From Basidiobolus meristosporus CBS 931.73 (taxonomy: Eukaryota > Basidiobolomycota > Basidiobolomycetes > Basidiobolales > Basidiobolaceae), in NCBI GenBank assembly GCA_002104905.1, contig MCFE01000064.1, forward strand, positions 62,001 to 126,000: a stretch of DNA of 64,000 bases, in the 5' to 3' direction. The position numbers were made by a program, and so were the translations under genes. Shown one piece after another: positions 53,639-64,000 of the stretch (the first letter of the stretch is position 1; each line of letters starts with the position of its first letter). The notes under the pieces are model-generated. The model was not told where the DNA came from. It was given only the letters and a program-made list of their open reading frames with translations, and ran no database searches.

Positions 53639-56058
53639 TGTTGTAGGAAGCTTGGGGATATTGAAAGTGATTGGGAGAAGAAGTAGAAATTTGGTTTTTG
53701 CTTAATGATTTATTGAATGTAAAAGTAGTATTTATGCATTTGCATGGTCTTGGCACTACAAACATATAGAATAGGTTAAAGAAGGTCCCAAGAACATGTG
53801 TGCAAAGTTTGGGGCTGTTTGGACAACTTTGAGAATTTTCATATTCTGGTAAATATTCCAACTATATCCCACCAAGGAATATGGGCAGTATTCTCTAGGA
53901 TTTGAAGGTAATGATCTAAGCAACTCTGTTAGGTAAATATTTAGGTGGAATTCCAAATTTTTACAACACTCCCACTCAGCTAAATGCTCATACTGACTAG
54001 TACTAACTTTGGTCGAAGATATCCAAGCATGTCTTTAGCTACTGATTTGGTCAATATGTCTGCAACCATTTCATTTGATGGACAGTGAACTAAGCTAACC
54101 AAGTTATTCTCTATAGCTTCACATATTAAATGATGTCTAATATATATGTGCTTAGTTCTAGCATGAAAAGTTGGATTTCTACCTAATTGTATGCATCCTT
54201 TATTATGTTGAAGTAAAGTAATAGGTGTTTTTGACATAGGCCTAAATCTGTAAAAAGCTTTCTTAGCCACATTGCTTCTTTTGTAGCTTCATAGGCTACC
54301 ATATACTCTGCCTCTGTGGTTGAAAGTGCTACAGTTGGTTGCTTTCTTGAATTCCATGAAATTGCTCCTTTACAGTAAAGAATGGTGTATCCAGTGGTGG
54401 ATCTTCTGTCTTCCAGATCTTGTCCCCAATCAGCATCAGAGTACTCCACAAGATCCTGTTCTGGACCCTTATAAGTGTATCTCAATCTAATATCAGCAGT
54501 TCCTTTTAGGTATCTAAAATTTCACTTAAATGCTGCAATTCAATCAGATCTATAGTTCTAACTATTTTGGCTGACCACTACCACTGAATAAGAGATATCT
54601 GGACATGTGCCAAGCATGATATATATCAAACTGTCAATTACAGATTGATAAGGGAAGTCAGGGCTTTCAGATGGCACCAAGCTCCCTTGATTTGGTAGAG
54701 TTTTGACCAAGTTGAGATCTGTGTCCATTGGGTAGTTGCTGGTTTACAGTCTTCCAATTGATACTTCTTTAGTATATCTGGAATATATTTGGATTGGCTT
54801 ATGGGGAGAGTCTGGGTACATCTGTCTATGGAGATCTTTATCTCTCAGTAGTAACTGAGTTCTCTTAGATTGGACATCTTGAACTCTTTAGACAGGCGGA
54901 TTTAGTCTCTTCCAATGTTTCTAGGTTTTTGGTGGCTATAATAAGATCATCCACATATAGAGCTAATAGAACTGGATTTGCTCTATCTGGCTTAAAGCAA
55001 ATAGTATATTCAGCATTACTTAGGTGATTGTTTGAGTCCATATGGAGACTTTGTAAGCTTTCAGACCAAATGGGGGTTATCTTGGTCAGCAAACCCATGA
55101 GGTTGGTCCATATACATGTTCTCATCAAGCTCATCATTCAAAGATGCATCTTTTACATCCATTTGATGGATAAAAAATTTATGATTGGCTGCAATAGCCA
55201 ATATCAATCTGATGGAAGTAAACTTGGCTACTGGTGCAATGGTTTCAGTATTGTCTAGTCCTTTTCTCTCAGAGTATACTTTGGCCACATGTCTTGCTTT
55301 GTATTTTTCAATTGTACCATTAGCCTTTTATTTTGGCTTAAAAGGCACATCTGCATCCAAGGATGATTGGTAACTTGGCTAAGTCCCAAGTTTGATTTTC
55401 CATCAGGACCTGATAATCCTCAGTCATTGTAGATCTCCAAAACTCTGTCTGATGGCCATTTGGGGCCTCTGTTACAGTCTGGTGCTCATAAACTTGGACT
55501 GAATATGCATGGGCCAAGTTGACCCTTACTGATATAGTAATATGGACTATTTCTTGTCCGGTTGGATCTCTTGGCATTTGATACCAGAATGGTCACTCCA
55601 AGGATATTCCTGTGCACTGGCTCAAGCTGAACTATGGCTGTAGAGTCCTTTGGAGTCTGAAAATCTTCATTGTTTTGCTCTGATTCAATCCTGACACTGG
55701 GTGGGCTTGATATTAGATTTCTGTCATCATATGATATCATTTTTTGTGAAAATGTGAATTTTCATCAAACAACACATCCCTAGACTTGATCAGCTTCTTT
55801 GCTTTGGTATTGTGGAGTCTGTATGCCTTACTCTCATTGCAGTAGCCATAAAATATGCATTTACACTTTTTGGCTCAAATTTTGACTGATTTCAAGGCGG
55901 TTTCTTGGCCTGTGCTGTACACCCAAATATTCTTAGATGCTCTGCACTTGGTCTATATCCATTCCATGTTTTGAATGCAGAAGAATCACAAAGTGTTCTG
56001 TGATAACTTCTGTGTTAAAGTTATACAGATGTGGCAACTGATTCCACCCAAAAATCTT
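53639..56058 (-). pseudogene. copia-2 3' half (LTR, RNase H, RT, linker), third copy
   Basis: LTR at 53639-53968 (minus strand TGTTGTAAAAATTTGGAATT to TACAACA). RNase H is at 54485-53980 (LVEYSDADWGQDLEDRRSTT, STTEAEYMV), RT at 55288-54865 ([13 protein letters not shown], then ALYVDDLIIATKN) and the integrase-RT linker at 55740-55338. The integrase C-terminus ends at 56058, where the terminus of a Tnp2 element intervenes. The remaining 5' half is not in the window. Confidence 0.78.
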
Positions 56059-57042
56059 CCCTATGAAAAATTATTGAGATGATCCCATCAAAAGGCTGTC
56101 ACAAAGTTAATGTCCCATAACTAAGAGGTACTAATCCTGTTAGGACACCATCCAGAGACCATTGAAAAATAATTGTACCCCAGATTTCACAAAAAACTTG
56201 GTCAAAATTTTTCATCACAACAATGTATAAGTGGCTTTTGAGTGGTTCCCTGCCAATTTGCTCACTTTCTGATCCTGGACACTATTGCCTCCTATGTTTG
56301 TGTGCGTTGATTAGCTATTGCCTCTTTTTCACACTCCTTGCTTCCTAATTCAACTGTTTCTCTTACTTTTCATGCGTACAAATTGATTTATTTCTGTTGA
56401 AGCTTCAGTTGTACCTCAATTGCCAATTGTTTTGAATTATACAAGTCCCTATACCCTACACTGACATTAAGCCCAACCCCACACTCAACAAGTAACTCCA
56501 TTAAAGTCTACCTCTCAATAAGCAATTCTGCTGTAACACTCTGGTTCCACAACTTTGGTGGTAACCCAACAGCTTTATGCCACTGTGCATTCACTGGTTC
56601 CCACACATCCTGGTCTTCAGCTGGCACTGCAAGGTCTAGCTCCTCATCTGCCAGTCTTTGCAATAGATCCTTGCAATATTCCAGTGCGTTTTCTTGAGCA
56701 CTGCTCTTGAAAAAGTGCTGCAACCTCTTGGTGTGCCTATTAATATTCCAAAATTCCACTGAAGGCATTGTGATAGTCTTTTGAGCTCTTGAGGTTGTAG
56801 CCTTGTCTGACAGCAGGATCTCCACTTTGTCAACAATGGAAGATGTGGAGGCTGTGGGAGACAAGTTGCCTTTTTCAGGAAACTCATCTACTTGGCTGGA
56901 GTGTAGCCCAACTGGCTGTGCTTCCTACTCTTGTGAAAACAGTTGTTTTCTTGTTGGTAATTCTTCTTGGCTATGATGGGACTCAGTCTGTTCTTGGGTT
57001 GTGGTGTTAATTGACAAAACTGCAGTTTTTTTTGCATGCCTC
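56059..57042 (-). pseudogene. Tnp2 element terminus and ORF2, copy 4
   Basis: Starts CCCTATGAAAAATTATTGAG (terminus) inside a copia-2 integrase. ORF2 on the minus strand is the best preserved here: the frame 56864-56508 runs SPTASTSSIVDKVEILLSDK through FWNINRHTKRLQHFFKSSAQ to WNQSVTAELLIER without interruption. Unlike copy 1, it has no R2 insertion at that point and so documents the empty site. It is truncated at 57043 by gypsy-2. Confidence 0.75.
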
Positions 57043-58297
57043 TGTGGTAATGGAAAGTATTCCATTACTACAATATCTCTAAACCAATATTGCACTCATT
57101 TCTTTATTTTGCTTTTTGCTATTGTAACACACAAATGAAAGATCAAGAATTTCCAACTTTGAAGAACAAATGTTCCAGAGCCTGACAAGCAATCCACCCA
57201 AGAATATTATACCATACAGAACACGTAGTAGCCAACACATGTTTCAAATTACAGCTCATTTGAAGCAGTACTGAAGGAGTTATGACCAAAAGAGTCCAAT
57301 TATTATATATACTATGCCTTATTGCTAGGATTACTATGGTGACTTTGATTGCATGTAACTTTCAAACCAGCCAATCCAATCACGTGAAATTTTCACATGT
57401 GCTACACCTATGTCCGATCTGCGCTGCTGCAGAATTTTAGCTTTGTATCACGTGTATTGCTTGCGCAATTGCCCAAAAACTTTGATCCTTCAAAATTTTC
57501 ATATATATGACTTCCCCAGCTGAAAAATAAAGGGGGAGCCTCTCATTCCAGAATCTCCACACTATGATTACAAGTTTAAAGGTTATAAGACTTCCCCTGC
57601 ATCACTTGCACTGTTGAGTATTCTGACTTTGATCAGTACTACATCAGTAAAGAGACTGCAAAGCTCACAAGAATCCAATCTAAGTTCTACAAAAAACTAC
57701 CACTTTTCTGTTGGAAAAGTCCCCTCTAAGAAGCCCCTTTACTCTAAAGACACCCCTTTAGACACCCCTTTAGACACCCCTTTAGTCTAAAGACTCCTTT
57801 AGAGACCCCTTTAGGAAACTCCTTTACTCTAAAGAAGCCCCTTTAGGCACCCCTTTAGTGTAAAGTCCACTTTAAAGACCACTATAAGAAGCCCCTTTAC
57901 TCTAAAGACACCCCTTTAGACACCCCTTTAGGTCTAAAGACCCCTTTGGAGACTTCTACAACACACCCCTTTAGGTTAAAGGGGAGTTTGGAATTTCCAT
58001 ATTAGGAAATATTTACTCAGAAAGGAAAGTGACTTCCCAATAAGGAAAAGTTACTATAAAAGTAAATAAGCCCATTAGTCATCAGAAGGTCAGAACACTG
58101 CTGTAGAAGTGATAAACACTGCCTACAGTATATTTTGAGCCTAAGATTGAGGAAATTAGTGAAAGTTATATCTTCTATTGGTATATAAAACTCCAAATAA
58201 ATTATTTCAGCATTAGTATACTGGAAGTTGTTGTATATTGTTAATTAGCCTCTACATTGTAGAACAAGCCCCAAACTGATCATAATACAACACAACA
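57043..58297 (+). repeat. gypsy-2 5' LTR
   Basis: About 1255 bp, from TGTGGTAATGGAAAGTATTC to ACACAACA. Contains ATATATGACTTCCCCAGCTG with AATAAA (57526), and the CCCCTTTA repeat tract. The right LTR begins TGCGGTAATGGAAAG. Confidence 0.82.
57718..57975 (+). repeat. CCCCTTTA tandem repeat tract in gypsy-2 LTR
   Basis: More than ten imperfect 12-19 base units built on ACACCCCTTTAG and CTTTACTCTAAAGA; the TTTAGTCTAAA part is itself palindromic. The same tract returns in the right LTR at 63848-64000. Confidence 0.85.
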
Positions 58298-58364
58298 AGA
58301 ATTTGGTGGAGGACCTGGGTAGTTTGAACCTTTCATTATACAAGCATCAAGAAACGTTACAAGA

Positions 58365-59400
58365 ATGACCAATACACCACTCCCAGAGTTAATAGCCACT
58401 TCCAAAGGTACCATTCCAGTAATATTCTCAGGAGAGAATGTTACTGAGTTTCTAGAAGAGTTCAACAATATAGCTGCAGCATTTGAACTATCACACAAGA
58501 ACAAAATCCAGTTGTTTCCCTTTCTCTGTGAAGTTGAAGTATCAAGATTCTTACAAAGTTTGGACCCATTTAAGATATCTGTTGGCGCTAACTATAACTG
58601 GGACACTGCTTGACAAGCTATTTTAGCTGAGTACCAAAAGGAAGCACAGTTTGTTACACTAAATGAGCTAGAAATGCCTTACAACAAGACCCAACCCTTG
58701 CGGAAGTACATTCAAAAGTTTGAGTCAAAAGCAAGGCATGTTGAAGCAGCTATTGGAGTTCCAAGATATAATCAAAGAAACTATTTTCTGATGAATACGC
58801 CTCCTGAGATACGTAATGCCATTAGCCACCAAGTTCAGGCTACAAGCTCCTACAACAATGTTAAACAAATGGTATGAAACTATCAATCAGGGAGACAATT
58901 AATGGATTCCATTAATATTCAAATGAAGATTTCCACTCCAGCTAAACAAATTCTTCATTGTACAAATTACCCACAAAGTGATCAGGTTAATGAATTAATT
59001 GATGCATTAGGAAAACTGACGCTTATGTTGAACTCTCAAAGTGTACCTTCATCAAGCATCAACAAGGCAAGACCAGAAAATCCCCAAACAACCAGTAATT
59101 ATCCACAGCAAACCAAATATTGTGTGTACTGTAAATCTGCTGAGCATAGCTGTTATGGTTGTCAAATATTGAATATTGATATTGACAGTCATAAGGTGAT
59201 GATTTGTTGTTATGGGAAGATCTGTGATATTGCTGGAAACCCCTTGCCTATCAACAGAGGTTATGGTGGAATGAGGTCCTATGTACTTGCTCAAGAAGAA
59301 TCAAGTAAAAGCACCAAGACATCAAATTTCATACAAATCCAAAAGACTGCAGAAATTCCAAGCAATGAACATTACATACTCACAATATCAGATCCATTAG
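58365..59400 (+). pseudogene. gypsy-2 Gag
   Basis: One frame with stops at 58611 (TGA, probably from Trp) and 58875. The start MTNTPLPELIATSKGTIPVI leads into a capsid-like helical region (FLEEFNNIAAAFEL, KYIQKFESKARHVEAA). The zinc knuckle CVYCKSAEHSCYGC (CX2CX4HX4C) lies at about 59119-59160. Gag packages the RNA and forms the particle. The frame after about 59400 is a shadow of Pol. Confidence 0.75.
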
Positions 59401-59401
59401 G

Positions 59402-62400
59402 GCAGGTCCAATTGTTGAAATACCAGTACAGCCAGAAACATCAAAAATACAAAAAGAACACTTGCAATCTCAATCTAAGTATGACACTACTGCAATTACA
59501 TAGAAAGTTATTGACAAATTCTGGAAATCTCCATTTCCACAACTTACAAATCAAGAAATGTTCACCGCCATCAACAATCTCAGTCAACAACTACCAGAAA
59601 TGGTAAAGCCTATGAACAGAGATATCCTGAAGAATTATCAAGAACAGTCATCAACAATGTTATCAAGTGAACAACTACAATTAGAAGTGGACAAAGCCTT
59701 TTACTCTATTACAACAGGAAGCTATGCTGCTACAATCAACAATGTTGAAGTGGAATGTGTTTTTGATTCTGGATCAGAAATCAATGCTATCACCGCTATG
59801 ACTTTTGAAAAAATCAAATTGCCATTGACAGAAGTTGACTGGAATATGAGAACTGCTACAGGTGCAACAGAGAAGATGCTTGGACTTTGTCACTCTGTAC
59901 CAATTGCAATTGGAGGAATCAGGGTTACTTCTCCCTTTTTCATTGTTGCCAATGGACCCACTTTTGAGGTATTGTTGGGACAACCATATGAGAGAAAATC
60001 TCTTCTACAAGCTGATAATAGACCTGATGGAAGCTTATGGCTGACAATCACATCTGACAATCAAAAAAGAAGGGCAACCTTTTGTGCAGCAGAAGAGAAT
60101 AATCCAAGAAATGCAGACTCCATTCCAGTACAAAACATAGAGGTTCATAAGGATATTTTGTTTTATGATCAACACTTCATTCCATCAACAACAAGTAAGA
60201 CAAATACCTAGTATAAGCCAGTTGCATTGAAAGCAAAGCCAGTATCTACTGGAATATCACCATCTGCCCACAACAATCCTCAAATGGAGCCTTTGCACAA
60301 ATATGACAAAATCAGACTCACAGATGAGAAGCTCAAGGAGTTGGCTATTGGGACTACTCTTTCCACTGAGGAGAAAAGTCTCTTTTTGACTATGCTACAA
60401 TGCTATGACAATGTCTTTGCATTTAATGATGCAGAAAGAGGATGTTTATCCACAGAGCTATTTCCACTGGTTAAGATTCAAACTGTTGAACAAACACCAT
60501 GGACACTGAGATCATATCCTATTCCCTCAAGATTACTGAACAAAGTAATTGAAATGCTACAGTCAAGATTTCAAAGTGGAGTCATTGAATATAGCTATGG
60601 ACCTTATTGCAAACCCTGGTTTACACCATTGAAGAAAAATGGAAGTCTACAGTTTATTCAAGATGTACAGCATTCAAATAAGGTCATCATCAAAGATGCT
60701 ATGCAACCACCCATACAACATGAGTATATTGAGTCATTTACTGGATATCCTCTGATTACAACATTGGATCTTTATTCAGGATATGACCAAATACTTCTGG
60801 ATCCTACCTCAAGAGATTTCACCGCTATGGATACACCAATAGGACTCATAAGGATGACAAGAATTCCTCAAGGATGGACTAATTCTGTCCAAAATTATCA
60901 GCGTGCAATGATTTGAGTTTTGGATGACTGCTTCCGTGAAATATGCCAACCATTTCTTGACAACATTGCAGTTAAGAATAAGTCCAGAGAAAAAGATACA
61001 TTGCATGTCTTACCTCAAGTAAGAAGATATGTTTATGATCACATATGCACTGTTGAGAGGGTCATGAAAAAACCTCAAGCTTCTGGTCTGACTGTATCAG
61101 GAGCCAAATGCATGTTTGGCTACAACAAAGCAATCATTCTAGGTGAGCTTGTTACTGAAAAAGAGAGATGGCCTGATCCTGCAAAACTCTCATTGGCACC
61201 AAGGAATATTCATCAAGTCAGACAATTATTAGGACTTACTGGTCTATTCAGAATCTGGATCAAGAACTATGCTCAAATTGCTAAGCCACTGACTTAGTTA
61301 TTAAAGAGAAACCAGAAATTTGAATGGCATGAAGAACAGGCAAATGCTATGTTGACATTGCTGGAGTCATTATAAAAGCCACCTGTCTTAGCAACTATAG
61401 ACTACAGTGATATTGATTCGCAACCAATCATTGTATCAGTTGATAGCTCTGGAATTGGTGTTGGTGGAATCATGATTCAGGTTTCAAAAGATCATCATTG
61501 ACAACCTTGCAAATATTTTAGTAGACTATTCAAAGGGAATGAGCTTAACTATCCATCTATCAAGAAAGAAGCACTGGGAGTACTCTATGTACTCAAAGAG
61601 CTAAAGCCATACTTATTAGGAGTTCACTTCACACTGGAGGTTGATACCAAGCTATTATTAGGAATGTTGAATAAGTTGGAGCTTTTGCCTGATCTTATTC
61701 TAGCACAGTGGATATCATACATCCAGATCTTCAACTTTACGCTGCAACACATACCAGGAGTCAATCACAAAGGACCTGATGCCTTATCTAGAAAGCAACC
61801 AAATTCACTGTACTCAACTGATGATGATGAGATTGATGAGTTTCTTGAAAACACTAGTCTTGGATTCTCATTCAGACATATGATACAAAGCAATTATCCA
61901 CAAATCAAGGAATCTCTTACATCACTCAAAGATCCTGCTGATATTCCCACAAATCAACGCACAAATTTTAAAAAGAAGGCTCTGAAGTTTATACTGCATG
62001 ATGGCACACTTTTTAGAAAAAGCAAACATGGAGTTCCTTGAAGGTATATACATAACAAGCATGATCAAGAGAAGATCATTCAAGAATTGCATGAATCTGA
62101 ATCAGGAGGTCATAAGGGAATTACATCAACATATGCAAAAATCTCCTTATGGTATTTTTGGCCAATGCTGTACACCAACACAAAAGAATATGTGAAATCA
62201 TGTATTCCATGTCAAAGAAGAGACAACTAAAAGATGCATGAACCACTTCACAGTATATACGCATCTTATGCTTGGTAAATTGCACATGTAGATATTATAC
62301 ATTTACCAAGGGCAACAGCTGGGTATAAGTATGTGGTGGACTGTCATGATAACTTTACTGGTTGGATAATGGCTAGAATGCTGAAACAAGTCAATGCAAA

Positions 62401-63169
62401 AGCAGTAGCAAGATTTCTCAAAGAAGATATATATCTCAGACATGGTTCAGTTAGCACCCTTATTGCAGACAATGGAGAATGTGGATCTTATGTAATACAA
62501 GCACTAGCAACAAAGCATGGAACCAAGCTTATACATACTACGCCATATCACCCACAAGCAAACTCACCAGTTGAATGTGGACATTCTGCTTTTGCAAACA
62601 CATTAGCAAAGCTTAGCTATGAAGAGCCCAACAAGTGGGCAAATAACTTTCATGCAGCAATTTGGGCTGATAGAGTTAAGGTTAAAAGAAGTACAGGGTA
62701 TACACCATTTTTTTTAATATATGGACATGAAGCTGTTTTGCCAATAGACATATCTTTTGAGAATTGGCTTACCCTCCCACGGAAACCAACCATGACAGCA
62801 TCAGAGCTATTGCTAGCAAGAGTACCACAGATTCAACAAGCACACACTCTGCATCAGAATGCAATAGAAAACCTGAAGAAATCCAGAATGGCTGGCAAGG
62901 AGTACTTTGATGCTCAAAAATGCCTAAGAAAAACATTGTTAGAAGTAGGTGAGTTGATACTACTTCACAACACAAAATGCCAAAGAAACAAGGCATCCAA
63001 GCTGGATATGCAATGGCAAGGTCCCTACAAGATCATACATGCAAACAAAAATGGATCTTACAAACTAGCAGAACTTGATGGTACACCACTTGCAATGACA
63101 CAACCTGGTAACAGATTGAAGAAGTTCCATATCAGAAGTAATAATGAGGGCATTATTTCTCAAAGTTAA
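59402..63169 (+). pseudogene. gypsy-2 Pol polyprotein, inactivated
   Basis: Single frame offset from Gag, with stops near 59510, 60209, 60914, 61295, 61372, 61500, 62039, 62228 and 62277. Protease: VFDSGSEINAIT (59759-59794). RT: 60480-61000, with TLDLYSGYDQILLD intact, while the YxDD block reads FLDN (60955-60966), so the second catalytic Asp is lost. RNase H: about 61420-61660. Integrase: HESESGGHKG with CIPC, then VDIIHLP, IADNGECGS and PVECGHSAF (D, D, E all present), ending with GPYKIIHANKNGSYKL, the GPY/F module; no chromodomain. Most stops look like Trp or Gln codons changed by one base. Confidence 0.82.
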
Positions 63170-63177
63170 GGGAGACT

Positions 63178-64000
63178 TGCGGTAATGGAAAGTATTCCAT
63201 TACTATAATATCTCTAGACCAATATTGTACTAATTTTTTATTTTGCTTTTGCTATTGTAACACACAAGTGAAAGATCAAGAATTTCCAACTTTGAAGAAC
63301 AAATGCTCCAGACCCTGGGAAGCAATCCACCCAAGAATATTATGTCATACAAAACACATAGTAGCCAACACATGTTTCAAATTTTGGCTCATTTGAAGCA
63401 ATACTTAAGGAGTTATGACCAAAAGAGTCCAATTATTATATATACTATACCCTATTGCTAGGATTACTATGGTGACTTTGATTGCATGTAACTTTTGAGC
63501 CAGCCAATCATATCACATGAAATATTTACAGGTGCTGCGCCTATGTCCAATCTGCACCACTGCAAAACTTTAGCTTTGTATCATGTGTATTGCTTGCGCA
63601 ATTGCCCAAAAACTTTGATCCTTCAAAATTTTCATATATATGACTTCCCCAGCTGAAAAATAAAGGGAGAGCCTCTCTTTCCAGAATCTCCACACTACAA
63701 TTACAAGTTTAAAGGTTATAAGACTTCCCCTGCATCACTTGCACTGTTGAGTATTCTGACTTTGATTGGTACTACATCAGTAAAGAGACTGCAAAGCTCA
63801 CAAGAATCCAATCTAAGTTCTACAAGAAACTATCACTTTTCTGTTGGAAAAGTCCCTTCTAAGAAACCCCTTTACTCTAAAGAAACCCTTTAGACACCCC
63901 TTTAGTCTAAAGACCCCTTCAGAGACCCCTTTAAGAAACCCCTTTACTCTAAAGAAGCCCCTTTAGGCGCCCCTTTAGTGTAATGTCCACTTTAGAGACC
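63178..64000 (+). repeat. gypsy-2 3' LTR (incomplete)
   Basis: First 823 bases of the LTR, starting TGCGGTAATGGAAAG after AAGGGAGACT. Similar throughout to 57043-57880, with scattered substitutions. The window ends inside the CCCCTTTA tract. Confidence 0.88.

Larger units (their letters stand above)
57043..64000 (+). mobile_element. gypsy-2 LTR retrotransposon, 3' LTR cut by window end
   Basis: 5' LTR 57043-58297, internal region 58298-63177, 3' LTR from 63178. Domain order Gag, protease, RT, RNase H, integrase is that of Ty3/gypsy. The target duplication cannot be checked because the right end lies outside. It is inserted into ORF2 of a Tnp2 element. Coding is interrupted by several stops. 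Confidence 0.88.

Noticed and set aside
57718-57975. CRISPR-like array
   Set aside because: Units are short, imperfect, without unique spacers, and lie in an LTR of a fungal-type retrotransposon.

Overview
The window looks like nuclear DNA of a filamentous fungus, probably a basidiomycete. The reasons are compact intronless genes for small secreted proteins with TATA promoters, a Tnp2-type (CACTA-superfamily) DNA transposon of the kind common in mushrooms and their relatives, and several fungal Ty3/gypsy and Ty1/copia families. No rRNA, tRNA, CRISPR array or bacterial signal was seen. The phylum is an inference and the species is not identified.

Region 1 (1-10500) is a tandem, same-strand cluster of six paralogous genes (here SSP1-SSP6). 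Each encodes exactly 139 residues: a signal peptide ending near residue 18, then a secreted domain with four invariant cysteines at 24, 40, 117 and 137. All six have a TATA box 61-79 bases before the chosen ATG. At least one, probably two, decayed gene relics lie between the intact copies, and the SSP1 and SSP3 neighbourhoods are a segmental duplication. I do not recognise the family. Secretion, cysteine pattern and tandem expansion make extracellular or host-facing proteins a reasonable hypothesis.

Region 2 (about 11.2-57 kb) is a nested graveyard of transposons. The ground layer is a Tnp2 transposon family with two divergent genes: the transposase and an unrecognised second ORF (ORF2). One copy is defined to the base (13038-19722, termini CCC(A/T)ATG, 3-bp duplication TGT) because it interrupts a gypsy element that resumes exactly on the other side. 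On top of this layer lie copia-1 (39128-43812, 5-bp duplication GCATC), copia-2 (48517-52700), gypsy-1 (31968-35980), solo LTRs with 4-bp duplications, a third LTR family without recognised coding partner, a large foldback (27261-27950) and a PIF/Harbinger element (about 23935-27240) that is the only transposon here with intact ORFs.

Region 3 (57043-64000) is a gypsy-2 element with LTRs of about 1.25 kb carrying CCCCTTTA-type tandem repeats. Its second LTR runs off the window. Apart from the Harbinger genes, every transposon coding region is broken by stops, frameshifts or changed catalytic residues. The secreted-protein cluster is free of recognisable transposons although it directly abuts this dense block.
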